DNA of 64,000 bases from an uncultured Aquimarina sp. (GTDB lineage: Bacteria; Bacteroidota; Bacteroidia; Flavobacteriales; Flavobacteriaceae): NCBI GenBank assembly GCA_947496355.1, contig CANMCO010000013.1, forward strand, positions 1 to 64,000, given 5' to 3'. A model generated the notes under the pieces. It saw only the letters and a list, made by a program, of their open reading frames with translations. It ran no database searches and was not told the DNA's origin. Shown piece by piece: positions 37,645-47,069 of the stretch (position 1 is its first letter; each line of letters starts with the position of its first letter). Made by a program: the position numbers and the translations under genes.

Positions 37645-38418
37645 TCACAATTTTTTAGCCTCTTCCCAGAAAACATCCATCTCTGCCAAAGTCATATCCT
37701 TTATACTCTTACTGTTTTCTTTGGCTTTTTCTTCCAGATACTGAAATCGTTTTATGAATTTCTTATTTGTACGCTCAAGGGAATCTTCTGGATTTACATT
37801 GAGAAAACGAGCATAATTAATCATAGAAAAGAGTACGTCTCCGAATTCTGCTTCTATTTTTTCTTGATCTTGTACGTTAACCTCATGTTGCAACTCCTCA
37901 AGCTCTTCTTTAAGTTTTTCAAAAACTTGCTGTGGTTCTTCCCAATCAAACCCTACTCCGGCTACCTTATCTTGAATTCTACTTGCTTTCACAAGTGCAG
38001 GTAATGATTTAGGCACCCCTTCTAAAACACTTTTTTTACCTTCTTTAAGTTTTAGGTTTTCCCAATTACGTTTAACATCTTCTTCATCAGCTATTTCTAC
38101 ATCTCCATAAATATGTGGATGTCTGTTGATTAGTTTCTCACAGATCTCATTGGTAACATCTGCGATATCAAAATCCTTGGTTTCACTACCAATCCTTGCA
38201 TAAAAAACGATATGCAAAAGTAAATCACCAAGTTCTTTTTTTACCTCATTAAGATCATTATCAAGAATAGCGTCTCCTAATTCATAAGTCTCTTCTATAG
38301 TAAGATGCCTTAATGATTGTAATGTTTGTTTTTTATCCCAGGGACATTGCTCACGAAGCTCATCCATAATAGTTAACAATCTGTCAAAAGCTTTAAGCTG
38401 GTCTTTTCTAGAATTCAT
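37645..38418 (-). CDS. mazG: MazG nucleoside triphosphate pyrophosphohydrolase
   Basis: Hydrolyses nucleoside triphosphates to monophosphates and pyrophosphate, a housekeeping function. The 257-residue protein has two tandem MazG domains: the first with EETYELGDAI and the downstream KKELGDLLLHIVFYAR, the second with KLKEELEELQHE and EAEFGDVLFSMINYARF, each providing the ExxE...ExxD magnesium ligands. WDKKQTLQSLRHLTIEE near the N-terminus is typical. It begins 8 bases after the flavin oxidoreductase gene, in one transcription unit. In E. coli MazG can lower ppGpp, but no mazEF genes occur here. Confidence 0.95.
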   Translation of the reverse strand: MNSRKDQLKAFDRLLTIMDELREQCPWDKKQTLQSLRHLTIEETYELGDAILDNDLNEVKKELGDLLLHIVFYARIGSETKDFDIADVTNEICEKLINRHPHIYGDVEIADEEDVKRNWENLKLKEGKKSVLEGVPKSLPALVKASRIQDKVAGVGFDWEEPQQVFEKLKEELEELQHEVNVQDQEKIEAEFGDVLFSMINYARFLNVNPEDSLERTNKKFIKRFQYLEEKAKENSKSIKDMTLAEMDVFWEEAKKL

Positions 38419-38426
38419 ATTTTGAT

Positions 38427-39374
38427 TTATATCGAAACTTGTTCCATTCTCATTTTTGTTACATTGAATTCGCTTATCATATTCTCAATGATAACGGCTG
38501 CAGGTTTAATGTCGTGAATCAAACCAGATACCTGCCCAATTTCTAGCTCTCCTTCTTCAAGGTCGCCTTCAAACATTCCTCGTTTTGCCCTTGCACGCCC
38601 TAATAATGTTTTTAATTCCTCAACAGAAGGTCCTTTGGCATATAACGTTGCTACATCTTGATAAAACTTATTCTTAAGCATTCTAACGGGAGCTAACTCT
38701 TTTAGTGTAAGGTGAGTATCCCCTTCTTTAGCATCCACCACCATCTGCTTAAAATTAATATGAGAAGAAGCTTCATTACTTGCAACAAAACGACTTCCTA
38801 CTTGTACACCATCTGCTCCCATAGCCATAATAGCATACATAGCCTCGCCTGTAGCAATACCACCGGCTGCGATTAGAGGAATATCAATCTTTTCTTTTAC
38901 CATGGGGATCAAAGCAAGTGTAGTTGTTTCGTCTCTACCATTATGCCCTCCTGCTTCAAAACCTTCAGCCACTACTGCATCGACTCCCGCTTCCTGGGCT
39001 TTTAAAGCAAATTTAAGACTACTAACTACATGTACTACGGTAATTCCCTGGTCTTTAAGGTATTTCGTGTATGTTTTAGGATTCCCTGCAGAAGTAAACA
39101 CAATTTTAATGCCTTCTTCAATAATAATCTCGATGATTTCTTCAAGATTAGGATATAACATCGGAATATTTACACCAAATGGTTTATCTGTAGCCGCTTT
39201 ACACTTTTGAATATGCTCTCTAAGAACATCTGGATACATTGATCCAGATCCAATAAGCCCTAATCCCCCAGCATTACTAACAGCACTTGCCAATCTCCAT
39301 CCACTTGCCCATATCATTCCGCCTTGGATTATAGGGTATTGAATACTAAATAACTCTTTAATTTTATTCATCAT
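38427..39374 (-). CDS. Nitronate monooxygenase-like flavin oxidoreductase
   Basis: FMN-dependent TIM-barrel protein of the nitronate monooxygenase/FabK group, 315 residues. Seen: the N-terminal substrate and FMN region IQGGMIWASGWRLASAVSNA, the conserved EGFEAGGHNGRDETTTLALI with the histidine found in NMO-type enzymes, and the phosphate-binding AAGGIATGEAMYAIMAMGAD followed by GVQVGSRF. Whether it acts on nitronates or as an enoyl-ACP reductase (FabK) cannot be settled by sequence reading alone. It is transcribed with mazG. A T-tract-free hairpin precedes it. Confidence 0.88.
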   Translation of the reverse strand: MMNKIKELFSIQYPIIQGGMIWASGWRLASAVSNAGGLGLIGSGSMYPDVLREHIQKCKAATDKPFGVNIPMLYPNLEEIIEIIIEEGIKIVFTSAGNPKTYTKYLKDQGITVVHVVSSLKFALKAQEAGVDAVVAEGFEAGGHNGRDETTTLALIPMVKEKIDIPLIAAGGIATGEAMYAIMAMGADGVQVGSRFVASNEASSHINFKQMVVDAKEGDTHLTLKELAPVRMLKNKFYQDVATLYAKGPSVEELKTLLGRARAKRGMFEGDLEEGELEIGQVSGLIHDIKPAAVIIENMISEFNVTKMRMEQVSI

Positions 39375-39385
39375 TTTTTGTTTGA

Positions 39386-39418
39386 AGACCCCAAAGATTT
39401 TAAAAACCTTTGGGGTCT
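39386..39418. other. Hairpin between mnmA and the flavin oxidoreductase
   Basis: A perfect 11-bp inverted repeat (AGACCCCAAAG at 39386-39396, CTTTGGGGTCT at 39408-39418). On the minus strand it comes after mnmA and 11 bases before the next ATG, but no T-tract follows. It may be a weak terminator or mRNA-end stabiliser. Confidence 0.5.
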
Positions 39419-39449
39419 ATCAGAATTAAAATATATTATCACTTACAAG

Positions 39450-40637
39450 TTACGAAATTACACCAGACCCAACCAATTCATCATCAATATACCAAGCCAC
39501 GAACTGTCCTTCTGTAATTGCACTTTGATTATTTTCGAAAACGACATACAAACCAGAATCTACCATATATAAGGTAGCTTTATCTAGTGGCTGCCTATAT
39601 CGTATTCTAGCTTTCACCTCAAGTTCTTCATCAACTTCAAGTTTTAAATCTTCTCTAACCCAATGCAATTCTTTATTAGAAATAAATAATGCTTTTCTAT
39701 ATAAACCAGGATGGTTTTTACCTTGTCCTGTATAAATTGTATTTGTTTCTACATCTGTTTCAATAACAAATAAAGGCTCTGGAGTACCCCCTACTGCCAA
39801 TCCCTTACGTTGTCCTTTTGTATAGAAATGTGCTCCCTGGTGTTTTCCAACTATTTTTCCTTCACCAACATCATATCTATATTTAGACGAAAGAAATTCA
39901 AGCTTTTCTCTATATGAAGTAAACTCTGGAGTTTTACGTACATATTTCTCCTCAGAAGAAGGTATTTCTATTATATTACCTTCTTTTGGTTGTAATTTTT
40001 GTTGAAGAAAATCTGGCAAACGAACTTTACCAATAAAACACAATCCTTGAGAATCCTTTTTATCAGCAGTTACAAGATCTTGTGCCGCTGCAATATCTCG
40101 AACCTCTGGTTTTAATAATTCTCCCACAGGAAAAAGCGTTTTTGCCAATTGCTCCTGGGATAACTGACATAAGAAATATGATTGATCCTTATTAGGATCT
40201 TTTCCGGCTAATAATCGATGTATTTCTTTACCATCTTTTGTAATGGTTTCCTTTCTACAATAATGTCCGGTAGCCACATAATCAGCACCAAGAGAAAGGG
40301 CTATCTTTAGAAATACATCAAACTTGATTTCACGATTACACAGCACATCTGGATTAGGGGTACGGCCTTTTTCGTACTCGTTAAACATATAGTCCACGAT
40401 ACGCTCTTTATATTCCTCACTTAGATCAACAGTTTGAAATGGAATTCCTAGTTTTTCTGCCACCAACAATGCATCATTACTATCATCAAGCCAAGGGCAT
40501 TCATCAGAAATAGTGACAGAATCATCATGCCAATTCTTCATGAATAAACCAATAACTTCATACCCTTTCTCCTTTAGCAAATATGCTGCAACACTAGAAT
40601 CAACTCCTCCTGATAATCCTACGATTACTCTCTTCAT
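39450..40637 (-). CDS. mnmA: tRNA-specific 2-thiouridylase MnmA
   Basis: Installs the 2-thio group on U34 of Lys, Glu and Gln tRNAs. Beginning at MKRVIVG (ATG at 40637; the frame allows three more residues), the protein is 395 residues. It has the PP-loop GLSGGVDSSVAAYLL (7-21), the catalytic cysteine C100 in NPDVLCNREIKF and the second catalytic cysteine C200 in DSQGLCFIGK, followed by the central and beta-barrel C-terminal domains. Length is somewhat longer than E. coli (368), normal for flavobacteria. A consensus -7 box lies 57 bases upstream. Confidence 0.96.
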   Translation of the reverse strand: MKRVIVGLSGGVDSSVAAYLLKEKGYEVIGLFMKNWHDDSVTISDECPWLDDSNDALLVAEKLGIPFQTVDLSEEYKERIVDYMFNEYEKGRTPNPDVLCNREIKFDVFLKIALSLGADYVATGHYCRKETITKDGKEIHRLLAGKDPNKDQSYFLCQLSQEQLAKTLFPVGELLKPEVRDIAAAQDLVTADKKDSQGLCFIGKVRLPDFLQQKLQPKEGNIIEIPSSEEKYVRKTPEFTSYREKLEFLSSKYRYDVGEGKIVGKHQGAHFYTKGQRKGLAVGGTPEPLFVIETDVETNTIYTGQGKNHPGLYRKALFISNKELHWVREDLKLEVDEELEVKARIRYRQPLDKATLYMVDSGLYVVFENNQSAITEGQFVAWYIDDELVGSGVIS

Positions 40638-40694
40638 TAAAAACACTTTCTATTAATAAACTCTTACTCAAGTTTCGTCTTCAAATTCTTTCTG

Positions 40695-40702
40695 CAAAAG
40701 TA
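40695..40702 (-). promoter_or_regulatory. -7 box of mnmA
   Basis: On the minus strand this reads TACTTTTG, an exact TAnnTTTG match, 57 bases before the mnmA ATG and just after the terminator of the preceding gene. Confidence 0.55.
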
Positions 40703-40704
40703 AT

Positions 40705-40735
40705 AAATAAAAAAAGCAACGACAGTGCGTTGCTA
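40705..40735 (-). terminator. Terminator of the MORN-repeat protein gene
   Basis: A 7-bp stem (AGCAACG at 40715-40721 with CGTTGCT at 40728-40734) is followed on the minus strand by seven T residues. It separates the MORN-repeat gene from mnmA. Confidence 0.85.
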
Positions 40736-40772
40736 TATAGTTTTATCTATGATTGTATATTATAAATCAATA

Positions 40773-41459
40773 TTAGAAGCCTCTTTTTTGAACTGGAAAT
40801 ATTTTTTGTTCTTTAAGTTTACCATTTTCATAATAGTTCCAGGTACCATCTTTACGATCTCTTTTATAATTCCCTTCGATTATTAATACACCTTTGGTAT
40901 CGTAATACTTTGTAATACCATGTAATTGGTCATTTTCATAGTTAAACTCTTTCAGCACTGTACCATCTTCAGAATATATAATTCTTTTGCCTTCTCTTTT
41001 GCCTTCTTCATATAAGGTTTTTTCGGTTAACTGACCATTATCAAAATATGTTAGTTGCTCTCCGTTCAGTTTTCCCAAGACATACTGTTCTGTCATCATC
41101 ACTTTATCAGAATCATTATGATAGTAGGTCCATAAACCAACTCTATCTTTTGCAAGCATCTTACCTTGACTTATTACCTTTCCTTTTTTAGAAAGATATT
41201 TAGCCACAATAGTATCACTGGTTTTAGAGAATATTTTTACTGCCATTGGGTTTTTACCACTACTTGGTCTGTAGAACTTAAATTCTCCTATTTCTTTTCC
41301 GTGATCAAAAGTACCCTCGTAGCGGATTTGATCGCTATTATCAAATCGCTTTCGCCATTTTCCATGGCGTTTTCCTTCGGAGTCATAATTATTATACTCT
41401 TGCCCGAAAATCGAGAGACATGTAAAGGTGAAAACACAAAATAAAAATGTACTTCGCAT
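40773..41459 (-). CDS. Exported MORN/YwqK-type repeat protein
   Basis: A 228-residue protein with a signal peptide (about 1-19, ending SIFGQ) and tandem repeats of about 20-24 residues with the MORN-variant pattern, for example YFDNGQLTEKTLYEEGKREG and the later YENDQLHGITKYYDTKGV. Such proteins are often called YwqK-family antitoxins in databases, but there is no toxin gene next to it and it is exported, so that label should not be used here. Function unknown; repeats of this kind often serve as beta-strand scaffolds. Confidence 0.75.
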   Translation of the reverse strand: MRSTFLFCVFTFTCLSIFGQEYNNYDSEGKRHGKWRKRFDNSDQIRYEGTFDHGKEIGEFKFYRPSSGKNPMAVKIFSKTSDTIVAKYLSKKGKVISQGKMLAKDRVGLWTYYHNDSDKVMMTEQYVLGKLNGEQLTYFDNGQLTEKTLYEEGKREGKRIIYSEDGTVLKEFNYENDQLHGITKYYDTKGVLIIEGNYKRDRKDGTWNYYENGKLKEQKIFPVQKRGF

Positions 41460-41552
41460 AATTATAGTATTTGGGACATTATTTCAACGAATGTTATTTC
41501 CAAAAAGTATACCAATTTTTAAAATCTCAAAATAACGAAACTAAATTCAAAA

Positions 41553-41581
41553 TACAAAAAAGCCCCAAAATGGGGCTTTTC
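41553..41581 (-). terminator. Terminator of yidC
   Basis: A 10-bp stem (AAAAGCCCCA with TGGGGCTTTT, 41558-41580, loop AAA) carries a T-tract on the minus strand. It lies about 20 bases after the yidC stop. Confidence 0.88.
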
Positions 41582-41601
41582 ATAACCTATATTTTATAAA
41601 A

Positions 41602-43503
41602 CTATTTCTTTTTCGTTTTGTGTTGTTGCTTTTTTTGTTCTTCTGCTTGCTCCATCAGTTCTTTCATTTTCTTTTGGAACTTACCCTGTTTCTTAGGTTT
41701 CTTTTTATTCTCTTGAATTTTAGCATGAATTTTATCCTCATCAATTATTACATTTTTGATGACTAACATAATTCCTATAGTAATCAAGTTAGAAATAAAA
41801 TAATACAATGATAATCCACTAGCATAATTATTAAAGAAAAACAACATCATTAATGGTGACAAATACATGATAAACTTCATATTTGGCATTCCTGGTTGTT
41901 GTGTTTGCATTGTTTGCCCTGTAGTCATCGTCATGTATATAAAAATGGCCACAGATGCTAATATTGGAAACAAACTAACGTGATCTCCATAAAAAGGAAT
42001 TTCAAATGGTAACTGTGCTATATTATCATAACTTGATAAATCATCTGCCCATAAAAAGCTTTTTTGTCGCAATTGAAACGCACTTGGAAAGAAATTGAAT
42101 AATGCATAAAACACTGGGATTTGCATTAAGGCTGGTAAACAACCACTCATGGGATTAACGCCAGCTTTACCATACAATGCCATGGTTTCTTGCTGTTTCT
42201 TCATTGCATTATCCTTGTGTTTTTCATTAATCTCTGTAATCTCTGGACGTAAAACTTTCATTTTTGCCTGAGATAAGTATGATTTATAAGTAACTGGTGA
42301 TAATATGATTCGCACAATTATTGTCATTACAACGATTGCGATTCCGTAAGGAAGAAAGCCGCTTAAAAAAGTAAAAAATGGAATAAATAAATACTTATTT
42401 ATTATCCCAAAAATACCCCACCCTAGTGGTACGATTTCATCAAGATTACGTTTATAGTCATCTAAAATTCTATAATCTGTAGGACCATAATACCAATCCA
42501 TTGCATAGTTAAGTTCCCCTGCTTCTAAATCTAAAGGCATCGTTGCAGAAAACTCTTTGGTCACCTTGATGTCTTTATCATCCAAATCACTAGAATTAGC
42601 AACATTTTTAGAAGTAAAAGAAGCTTTTTTGAAAGGTTTATCTGTTAAAAGCACTGAAGTAAAAAAGTGTTGTTTAAATGCAACCCAGCTTACATCTTCT
42701 TCTTCGTCATCCGCAAACTCACCCTGTCCTAAGTAATCATCTTTATCTCCATCATACTCATATACAACTTCTGTATATCTATTTTCATATGAAGCACTTT
42801 TAGCATGGCGTATGCTCTGAAGTTTCCAATCTAAATTTATAGTTTGGCTACTATTGATCACTTGCTGTAATCCTTGTGATCGAATAGTAAAATCTACCAT
42901 GTAATCATTTGGTTTAAGCTCATATCTATACTCTAAAAATTTTGACTCAGATACCTTAAGCTTCATCGATAGGATCGTATTGTCACCATTTTTAGTTATT
43001 GTAGGCTCAAAAAACAGGTCTTTAGTATTTAAAATTCTATTATCTGTAGTTCCAAAATTCAGGTTGAAAGAAGCATTTTTTCCGTCTTTTATAAGATATA
43101 CAGGAACAGAATCATATGTTTTGAAGGTTTTTAACAAAGCCTCAGATATATATCCTCCTCTGTTGTTAACCTTTAAGCTAAGCAGTTCATTCTCTATTTT
43201 TGTGAATTCGTCTTTTGCAGAAGGCAAGCTTGCAGAATACGCAAAGGCACCTAATTGAGATTTTGCACCTGCTAATGCTACAGAATCTTGAGGGTTGACT
43301 ACAATCGCCTCACTTTGTGTTACAAAATCTGTAGTTTTAGTAGTGGTATCTGTTTTCTTACTGGCTTCTACCTGTTCTTGTTCAGCTTTCTTTGCTTCAA
43401 TCTCCTCTGGTGTAGGTTGATTTTGGTAAAACATAAAAGCCACTATCCCAAAAATAAGTGCAAATCCAATTATCGAATTAAGGTCAAACTTTTTTTCTTC
43501 CAT
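41602..43503 (-). CDS. yidC: Membrane protein insertase YidC
   Basis: Inserts and folds inner-membrane proteins, with or without SecYEG. The 633-residue protein has the Gram-negative plan: an N-terminal membrane anchor (about 10-24), a large periplasmic beta-domain (about 80-340), then the conserved Oxa1-type membrane core from about 365 (GIAIVVMTIIVRIILSPVTY with the groove arginine, NPMSGCLPALMQIPVFYAL, and the final LSLYYFISNLITIGIMLVI). The C-terminal tail is strongly basic (lysine-rich), suiting ribosome contact. It lies downstream of pyrG with a terminator between, so it has its own promoter or depends on read-through. Confidence 0.97.
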   Translation of the reverse strand: MEEKKFDLNSIIGFALIFGIVAFMFYQNQPTPEEIEAKKAEQEQVEASKKTDTTTKTTDFVTQSEAIVVNPQDSVALAGAKSQLGAFAYSASLPSAKDEFTKIENELLSLKVNNRGGYISEALLKTFKTYDSVPVYLIKDGKNASFNLNFGTTDNRILNTKDLFFEPTITKNGDNTILSMKLKVSESKFLEYRYELKPNDYMVDFTIRSQGLQQVINSSQTINLDWKLQSIRHAKSASYENRYTEVVYEYDGDKDDYLGQGEFADDEEEDVSWVAFKQHFFTSVLLTDKPFKKASFTSKNVANSSDLDDKDIKVTKEFSATMPLDLEAGELNYAMDWYYGPTDYRILDDYKRNLDEIVPLGWGIFGIINKYLFIPFFTFLSGFLPYGIAIVVMTIIVRIILSPVTYKSYLSQAKMKVLRPEITEINEKHKDNAMKKQQETMALYGKAGVNPMSGCLPALMQIPVFYALFNFFPSAFQLRQKSFLWADDLSSYDNIAQLPFEIPFYGDHVSLFPILASVAIFIYMTMTTGQTMQTQQPGMPNMKFIMYLSPLMMLFFFNNYASGLSLYYFISNLITIGIMLVIKNVIIDEDKIHAKIQENKKKPKKQGKFQKKMKELMEQAEEQKKQQHKTKKK

Positions 43504-43514
43504 TTAATTATGTA

Positions 43515-43552
43515 TAAAAAGCCTTTATCTGATGGCTCAGAAAGGCTTTTAA
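43515..43552 (-). terminator. Terminator of pyrG
   Basis: A 10-bp stem (AAAAGCCTTT at 43517-43526 with AAAGGCTTTT at 43541-43550) runs into T residues on the minus strand. It sits in the 93-base gap between pyrG and yidC. Confidence 0.75.
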
Positions 43553-43596
43553 GATTATATATTACTATTTTTTGTTGTCAATTATCTCGCCAATCA

Positions 43597-45237
43597 CTAC
43601 CCTTGTGACACTTTGGCACTTTTACTTCTTTTTGAGTATGCTACGGCGGCTTTCACAAAAGCAATGAATAGCGGATGGGGGTTAGCCACAGTACTCTTAT
43701 ATTCTGGATGATATTGCACTCCAACAAACCAAGGATGATCAGGAATTTCAATAATTTCTACTAAACCGGTTTTGGGATTAATCCCTGTTGTTCTAAGCCC
43801 AGCAGCTTCTAATTGGTCTTTATATTTATTATTGTATTCATAACGATGACGATGACGTTCTGATATTAAAGATTCACCATATGCTTCAAATACTTTACTT
43901 TCTCCTATCAATTCACAATCCCAGGCACCTAATCGCATGGTACCCCCCATATCTGTAATACTTTTTTGCTCTTCCATAATATCAATAACCGGATCCAAGG
44001 TATTTTCATCTACCTCAACAGAACAAGCTCCCTTTAATCCTAAAACATTACGAGAATATTCTATTACTGCCATTTGCATTCCTAAACAAATCCCAAAAAA
44101 TGGTAACTTATTTTCTCTTGCAAACCGAACGGCTTTTATCTTACCTTCGATTCCACGCTCACCAAATCCTGGTGCAACCAATATTCCATCAAGATGTGCT
44201 ATCTTTTTTTCAATAGTTTCATCGTCAATAAATTCAGAATGTATACTTACTACATTGACTTTGACCTCGTTTTCTGCTCCAGCATGGATAAATGCCTCTA
44301 GAATAGATTTATAAGAATCTTGTAATTCTACATACTTTCCGATAAGTCCGACCGTAATTTCGTATTTTGGATTTTTATGTCTCTTTAAGAAATTATTCCA
44401 ATTTTCTAAATCGGGAGTATTGTCATCTCTTAACACTAATTGTGTTAGAACTACTGTATCTAATCCTTCTTCGAGCATCAAGTTAGGTACATCATAAATC
44501 GTAGACGCATCAATAGACTCAATTACCGCTTCTTGTTTTACATTACAAAACAAGGCTAATTTTCGACGTAAATCATCAGATAATTTATGTTCGGTTCTAC
44601 AAACCAAAATATCCGCTTTAATACCACTTTCCATTAGTGTCTTTACACTATGCTGAGTAGGTTTTGTCTTTAATTCTCCTGCTGCAGAAAGGTAAGGAAT
44701 CAATGTTAAGTGAATAACAAGTGCATTATTATCGCCTAATTCCCATTTCAGTTGTCGTACAGCTTCTATATATGGCAAGGATTCTATATCACCTACAGTA
44801 CCTCCAATTTCTGTAATTACGATATCATAATTTCCGCTTTTTCCTAAAATCTGAATTCTTTCTTTTATCTCATTTGTAATATGAGGAACTACCTGAACTG
44901 TTTTACCTAGGAATTCTCCTCGGCGCTCTTTTTCGATAACGCTTTGGTAAATTCTACCAGTTGTAACATTATTCGCCTGAGAAGTTGGTGTATTCAAAAA
45001 TCGCTCATAATGGCCAAGATCAAGATCAGTTTCTGCACCATCATCTGTTACATAACATTCACCATGTTCATATGGGTTTAAGGTCCCTGGATCAACATTA
45101 ATATATGGATCTAGTTTCTGAATTGTAACTCTATACCCTCTTGCTTGTAATAATTTAGCAAGAGAAGCTGCTATTATTCCTTTTCCTAAAGAGGAAGATA
45201 CGCCTCCGGTTACAAAAACATATTTGGTATTAGCCAT
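43597..45237 (-). CDS. pyrG: CTP synthase
   Basis: Converts UTP to CTP using glutamine and ATP. The 546-residue protein contains the N-terminal synthetase domain (KYVFVTGGVSSSLGKGIIAA P-loop, then DPYINVDPGTLNPYEHGE) and a C-terminal class I glutamine amidotransferase domain from about 300, with the nucleophile cysteine in FGICLGMQMAV and the catalytic His-Glu in the QYHPEYKS segment. Length is standard. A -7 box lies 39 bases upstream and a terminator follows, so it is probably monocistronic. Confidence 0.98.
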   Translation of the reverse strand: MANTKYVFVTGGVSSSLGKGIIAASLAKLLQARGYRVTIQKLDPYINVDPGTLNPYEHGECYVTDDGAETDLDLGHYERFLNTPTSQANNVTTGRIYQSVIEKERRGEFLGKTVQVVPHITNEIKERIQILGKSGNYDIVITEIGGTVGDIESLPYIEAVRQLKWELGDNNALVIHLTLIPYLSAAGELKTKPTQHSVKTLMESGIKADILVCRTEHKLSDDLRRKLALFCNVKQEAVIESIDASTIYDVPNLMLEEGLDTVVLTQLVLRDDNTPDLENWNNFLKRHKNPKYEITVGLIGKYVELQDSYKSILEAFIHAGAENEVKVNVVSIHSEFIDDETIEKKIAHLDGILVAPGFGERGIEGKIKAVRFARENKLPFFGICLGMQMAVIEYSRNVLGLKGACSVEVDENTLDPVIDIMEEQKSITDMGGTMRLGAWDCELIGESKVFEAYGESLISERHRHRYEYNNKYKDQLEAAGLRTTGINPKTGLVEIIEIPDHPWFVGVQYHPEYKSTVANPHPLFIAFVKAAVAYSKRSKSAKVSQG

Positions 45238-45276
45238 GTAAACTAAATATTAGAAAGATTATATTTAAATTTTGCG

Positions 45277-45284
45277 CAAAAATA
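45277..45284 (-). promoter_or_regulatory. -7 box of pyrG
   Basis: On the minus strand this reads TATTTTTG, an exact TAnnTTTG match, 39 bases before the pyrG ATG. Confidence 0.55.
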
Positions 45285-45390
45285 CAAAGAAGTCATGAAA
45301 TCATACATTGAAAATCAATCAATGTTTATGTAACTTATTTATATTTCCCTAATAAGTTAAAAAACTAACATTGAACACACCACATTTATA

Positions 45391-45420
45391 AAAACAAAAA
45401 CCCCGTCTAAAGACGGGATT
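45391..45420 (-). terminator. Terminator after the DUF5606 gene
   Basis: A 7-bp GC-rich stem (CCCGTCT at 45402-45408 with AGACGGG at 45411-45417) is followed on the minus strand by a T-tract. It lies 24 bases after the DUF5606 stop. Confidence 0.82.
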
Positions 45421-45443
45421 AATTATTATAATATATATATGTA

Positions 45444-45863
45444 CTATTCTTCTTCTGAAGAAGCTTCTTTTTCTGTTTCAGAAAAATCAGTCATACCTTT
45501 AGATTGTAGGATGTTATACCATTGGATTACTTTTTTCATATCACTGACATATACCCTATCCTCATCATAATCGGGCAGAACTTCACTAAAATAAGACTCT
45601 AGCTTATTTTTAGATTCCTTATGACTAATTGCTTGTTCTCCATTTTCCTTATCCTGTATTTTTTTAAAAATCTCACGTAAAGGCACTTCTTCTGTAAAGG
45701 TATAAATTGCAATTTCGCTAAGTATACTTACATTATGTCTTATACTTACAGATAGTCTCTTTCCATCTAATAAGGATTCTGCTAAAAACCCACTTCTTGT
45801 TTGTGTTTTTAACTCATATAAACCAGGTTTCCCCGAAATCGCTAGTATTTTGTCTAAGCCCAT
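45444..45863 (-). CDS. DUF5606 domain protein
   Basis: Conserved Bacteroidota protein of unknown function. Starting at MGLDKILAISGKPGLYEL (ATG 45863) gives 139 residues; the eight extra upstream residues of the longest frame are not family-like. The N-terminal half (1-75) is a compact predicted beta domain, and the C-terminal part a helical segment with an acidic tail. No signal peptide or membrane segment. It lies 76 bases after def; an operon with ruvX and def is possible but weak promoter-like boxes are also present in that gap. Confidence 0.78.
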   Translation of the reverse strand: MGLDKILAISGKPGLYELKTQTRSGFLAESLLDGKRLSVSIRHNVSILSEIAIYTFTEEVPLREIFKKIQDKENGEQAISHKESKNKLESYFSEVLPDYDEDRVYVSDMKKVIQWYNILQSKGMTDFSETEKEASSEEE

Positions 45864-45939
45864 ATATCTTCTTTTCAAAGTTGGCAAATATCTGTAGTTC
45901 GTTTTAAAAAATCAAACATTGATCCAAATAAAAATTTAA

Positions 45940-46530
45940 TTATCTTCCTTTTTTTGCTAATGGAAAACGCATACGGTAATCTGCATTAACTTTTCCTTTA
46001 GAAATATTGGTAAGTTTTCCTTTAATTAAACGTTTTTTAAGTGTCGATAGTTTATCAGTAAATAAAACACCTTCAATGTGATCATATTCATGTTGAATCA
46101 CTCTAGCCACCAACCCACTGTATACCTCTGTATGCTCTACAAAGTTTTCATCAAAATAATTAATCTTGATAGTCTCATTACGGAATACATCTTCGCGAAT
46201 ATCCGGAATACTTAAACACCCCTCTGTAAAGGCCCACTCTTCACCCGTTTCTTCTAAAATCTTTGCATTAATAAATACCTTTTTAAAATCTTTAAGTTGA
46301 TTCGCTTCATCTTTGGGCAACCCATCATCCTCAGAAAAAGGCTCTGTATCGACCAAAAACAAACGAATAGGAAGGCCTATTTGTGGAGCCGCCAACCCTA
46401 CTCCATGAGCTGCATACATAGTTTCAAACATGTTCTCAAGCAATTCTTCAAGTTTAGGATAATCCTTATTTATATCCTTCCCTTTTTTCTTCAATACTGG
46501 ATCTCCGTATGCTACAATAGGTAAAATCAT
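45940..46530 (-). CDS. def: Peptide deformylase
   Basis: Removes the formyl group from nascent protein N-termini. The 196-residue metalloenzyme shows all three active-site motifs: GVGLAAPQIG (motif I), EGCLSIP with the metal-binding cysteine (motif II), and QHEYDHIEG with the two zinc/iron histidines and catalytic glutamate (motif III). Length is normal. It starts 25 bases after ruvX on the same strand, so the two are probably co-transcribed. Confidence 0.97.
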   Translation of the reverse strand: MILPIVAYGDPVLKKKGKDINKDYPKLEELLENMFETMYAAHGVGLAAPQIGLPIRLFLVDTEPFSEDDGLPKDEANQLKDFKKVFINAKILEETGEEWAFTEGCLSIPDIREDVFRNETIKINYFDENFVEHTEVYSGLVARVIQHEYDHIEGVLFTDKLSTLKKRLIKGKLTNISKGKVNADYRMRFPLAKKGR

Positions 46531-46555
46531 ATTCTGTTATTCTAATTTCTATTAT

Positions 46556-46966
46556 TTAACGATTATATAAATAATCTTGCAATATAATTGTGGCACTAAT
46601 TTGATCAACTAATGCCTTATCTCTTCTTTTCTTTTTAGAAATTCCGCTGGCGATCATTGTATCAAATGCAATTTTGGATGTAAAACGTTCATCAATTCTC
46701 TTTATTGGAATATCCGGAAGTTCTTTATTTAATTGCTCTAAAAAAGGTTTAATTAACTTTTCACTTTCCGACGCCTCTCCATGCAACCTTTTAGGTTCTC
46801 CCACGATAAAGAGCTCAACCTCTTCTTTTGACACATAATCTTTTAGCCAAGACAATAGTTGTTTTGTATCTACTGTTGTTAATCCAGAAGCGATGATTTG
46901 TGATTCATCAGTAATCGCAATACCACATCGCTTCCCTCCATAATCTATTGCCAAAATTCTTGCCAT
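46556..46966 (-). CDS. ruvX: RuvX/YqgF family RNase H-fold nuclease
   Basis: Putative pre-16S rRNA nuclease or Holliday junction resolvase, 136 residues, standard for the family. It opens with ILAIDYGGKRCGIAITDE, carrying the first catalytic aspartate, and later has VGEPKRLHG and the KRIDERFTSK segment with further acidic residues. First gene of the ruvX-def pair; dapD is transcribed divergently from the 129-base region upstream. An exact -7 box lies 13 bases before its ATG. Confidence 0.93.
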   Translation of the reverse strand: MARILAIDYGGKRCGIAITDESQIIASGLTTVDTKQLLSWLKDYVSKEEVELFIVGEPKRLHGEASESEKLIKPFLEQLNKELPDIPIKRIDERFTSKIAFDTMIASGISKKKRRDKALVDQISATIILQDYLYNR

Positions 46967-46979
46967 TTACATTTTTGTG

Positions 46980-46987
46980 CAAAAATA
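46980..46987 (-). promoter_or_regulatory. -7 box of ruvX
   Basis: On the minus strand this reads TATTTTTG, an exact TAnnTTTG match, 13 bases before the ruvX ATG at 46966, implying a very short leader. Confidence 0.5.
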
Positions 46988-47069
46988 TGATATTATGACA
47001 AATAAACATTCTATTTATTAATGGTTTCCTAAAATATGGCTTATCCGTACTTTTTTCCAACTAAGCTAT

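Noticed and set aside
40773..41459. Toxin-antitoxin module (YwqK-type antitoxin)
   Set aside because: The protein is exported and no toxin gene lies next to it.
43937..44314. 125-codon ORF antisense to pyrG
   Set aside because: Lies wholly inside pyrG on the other strand; composition reflects the codons of pyrG.
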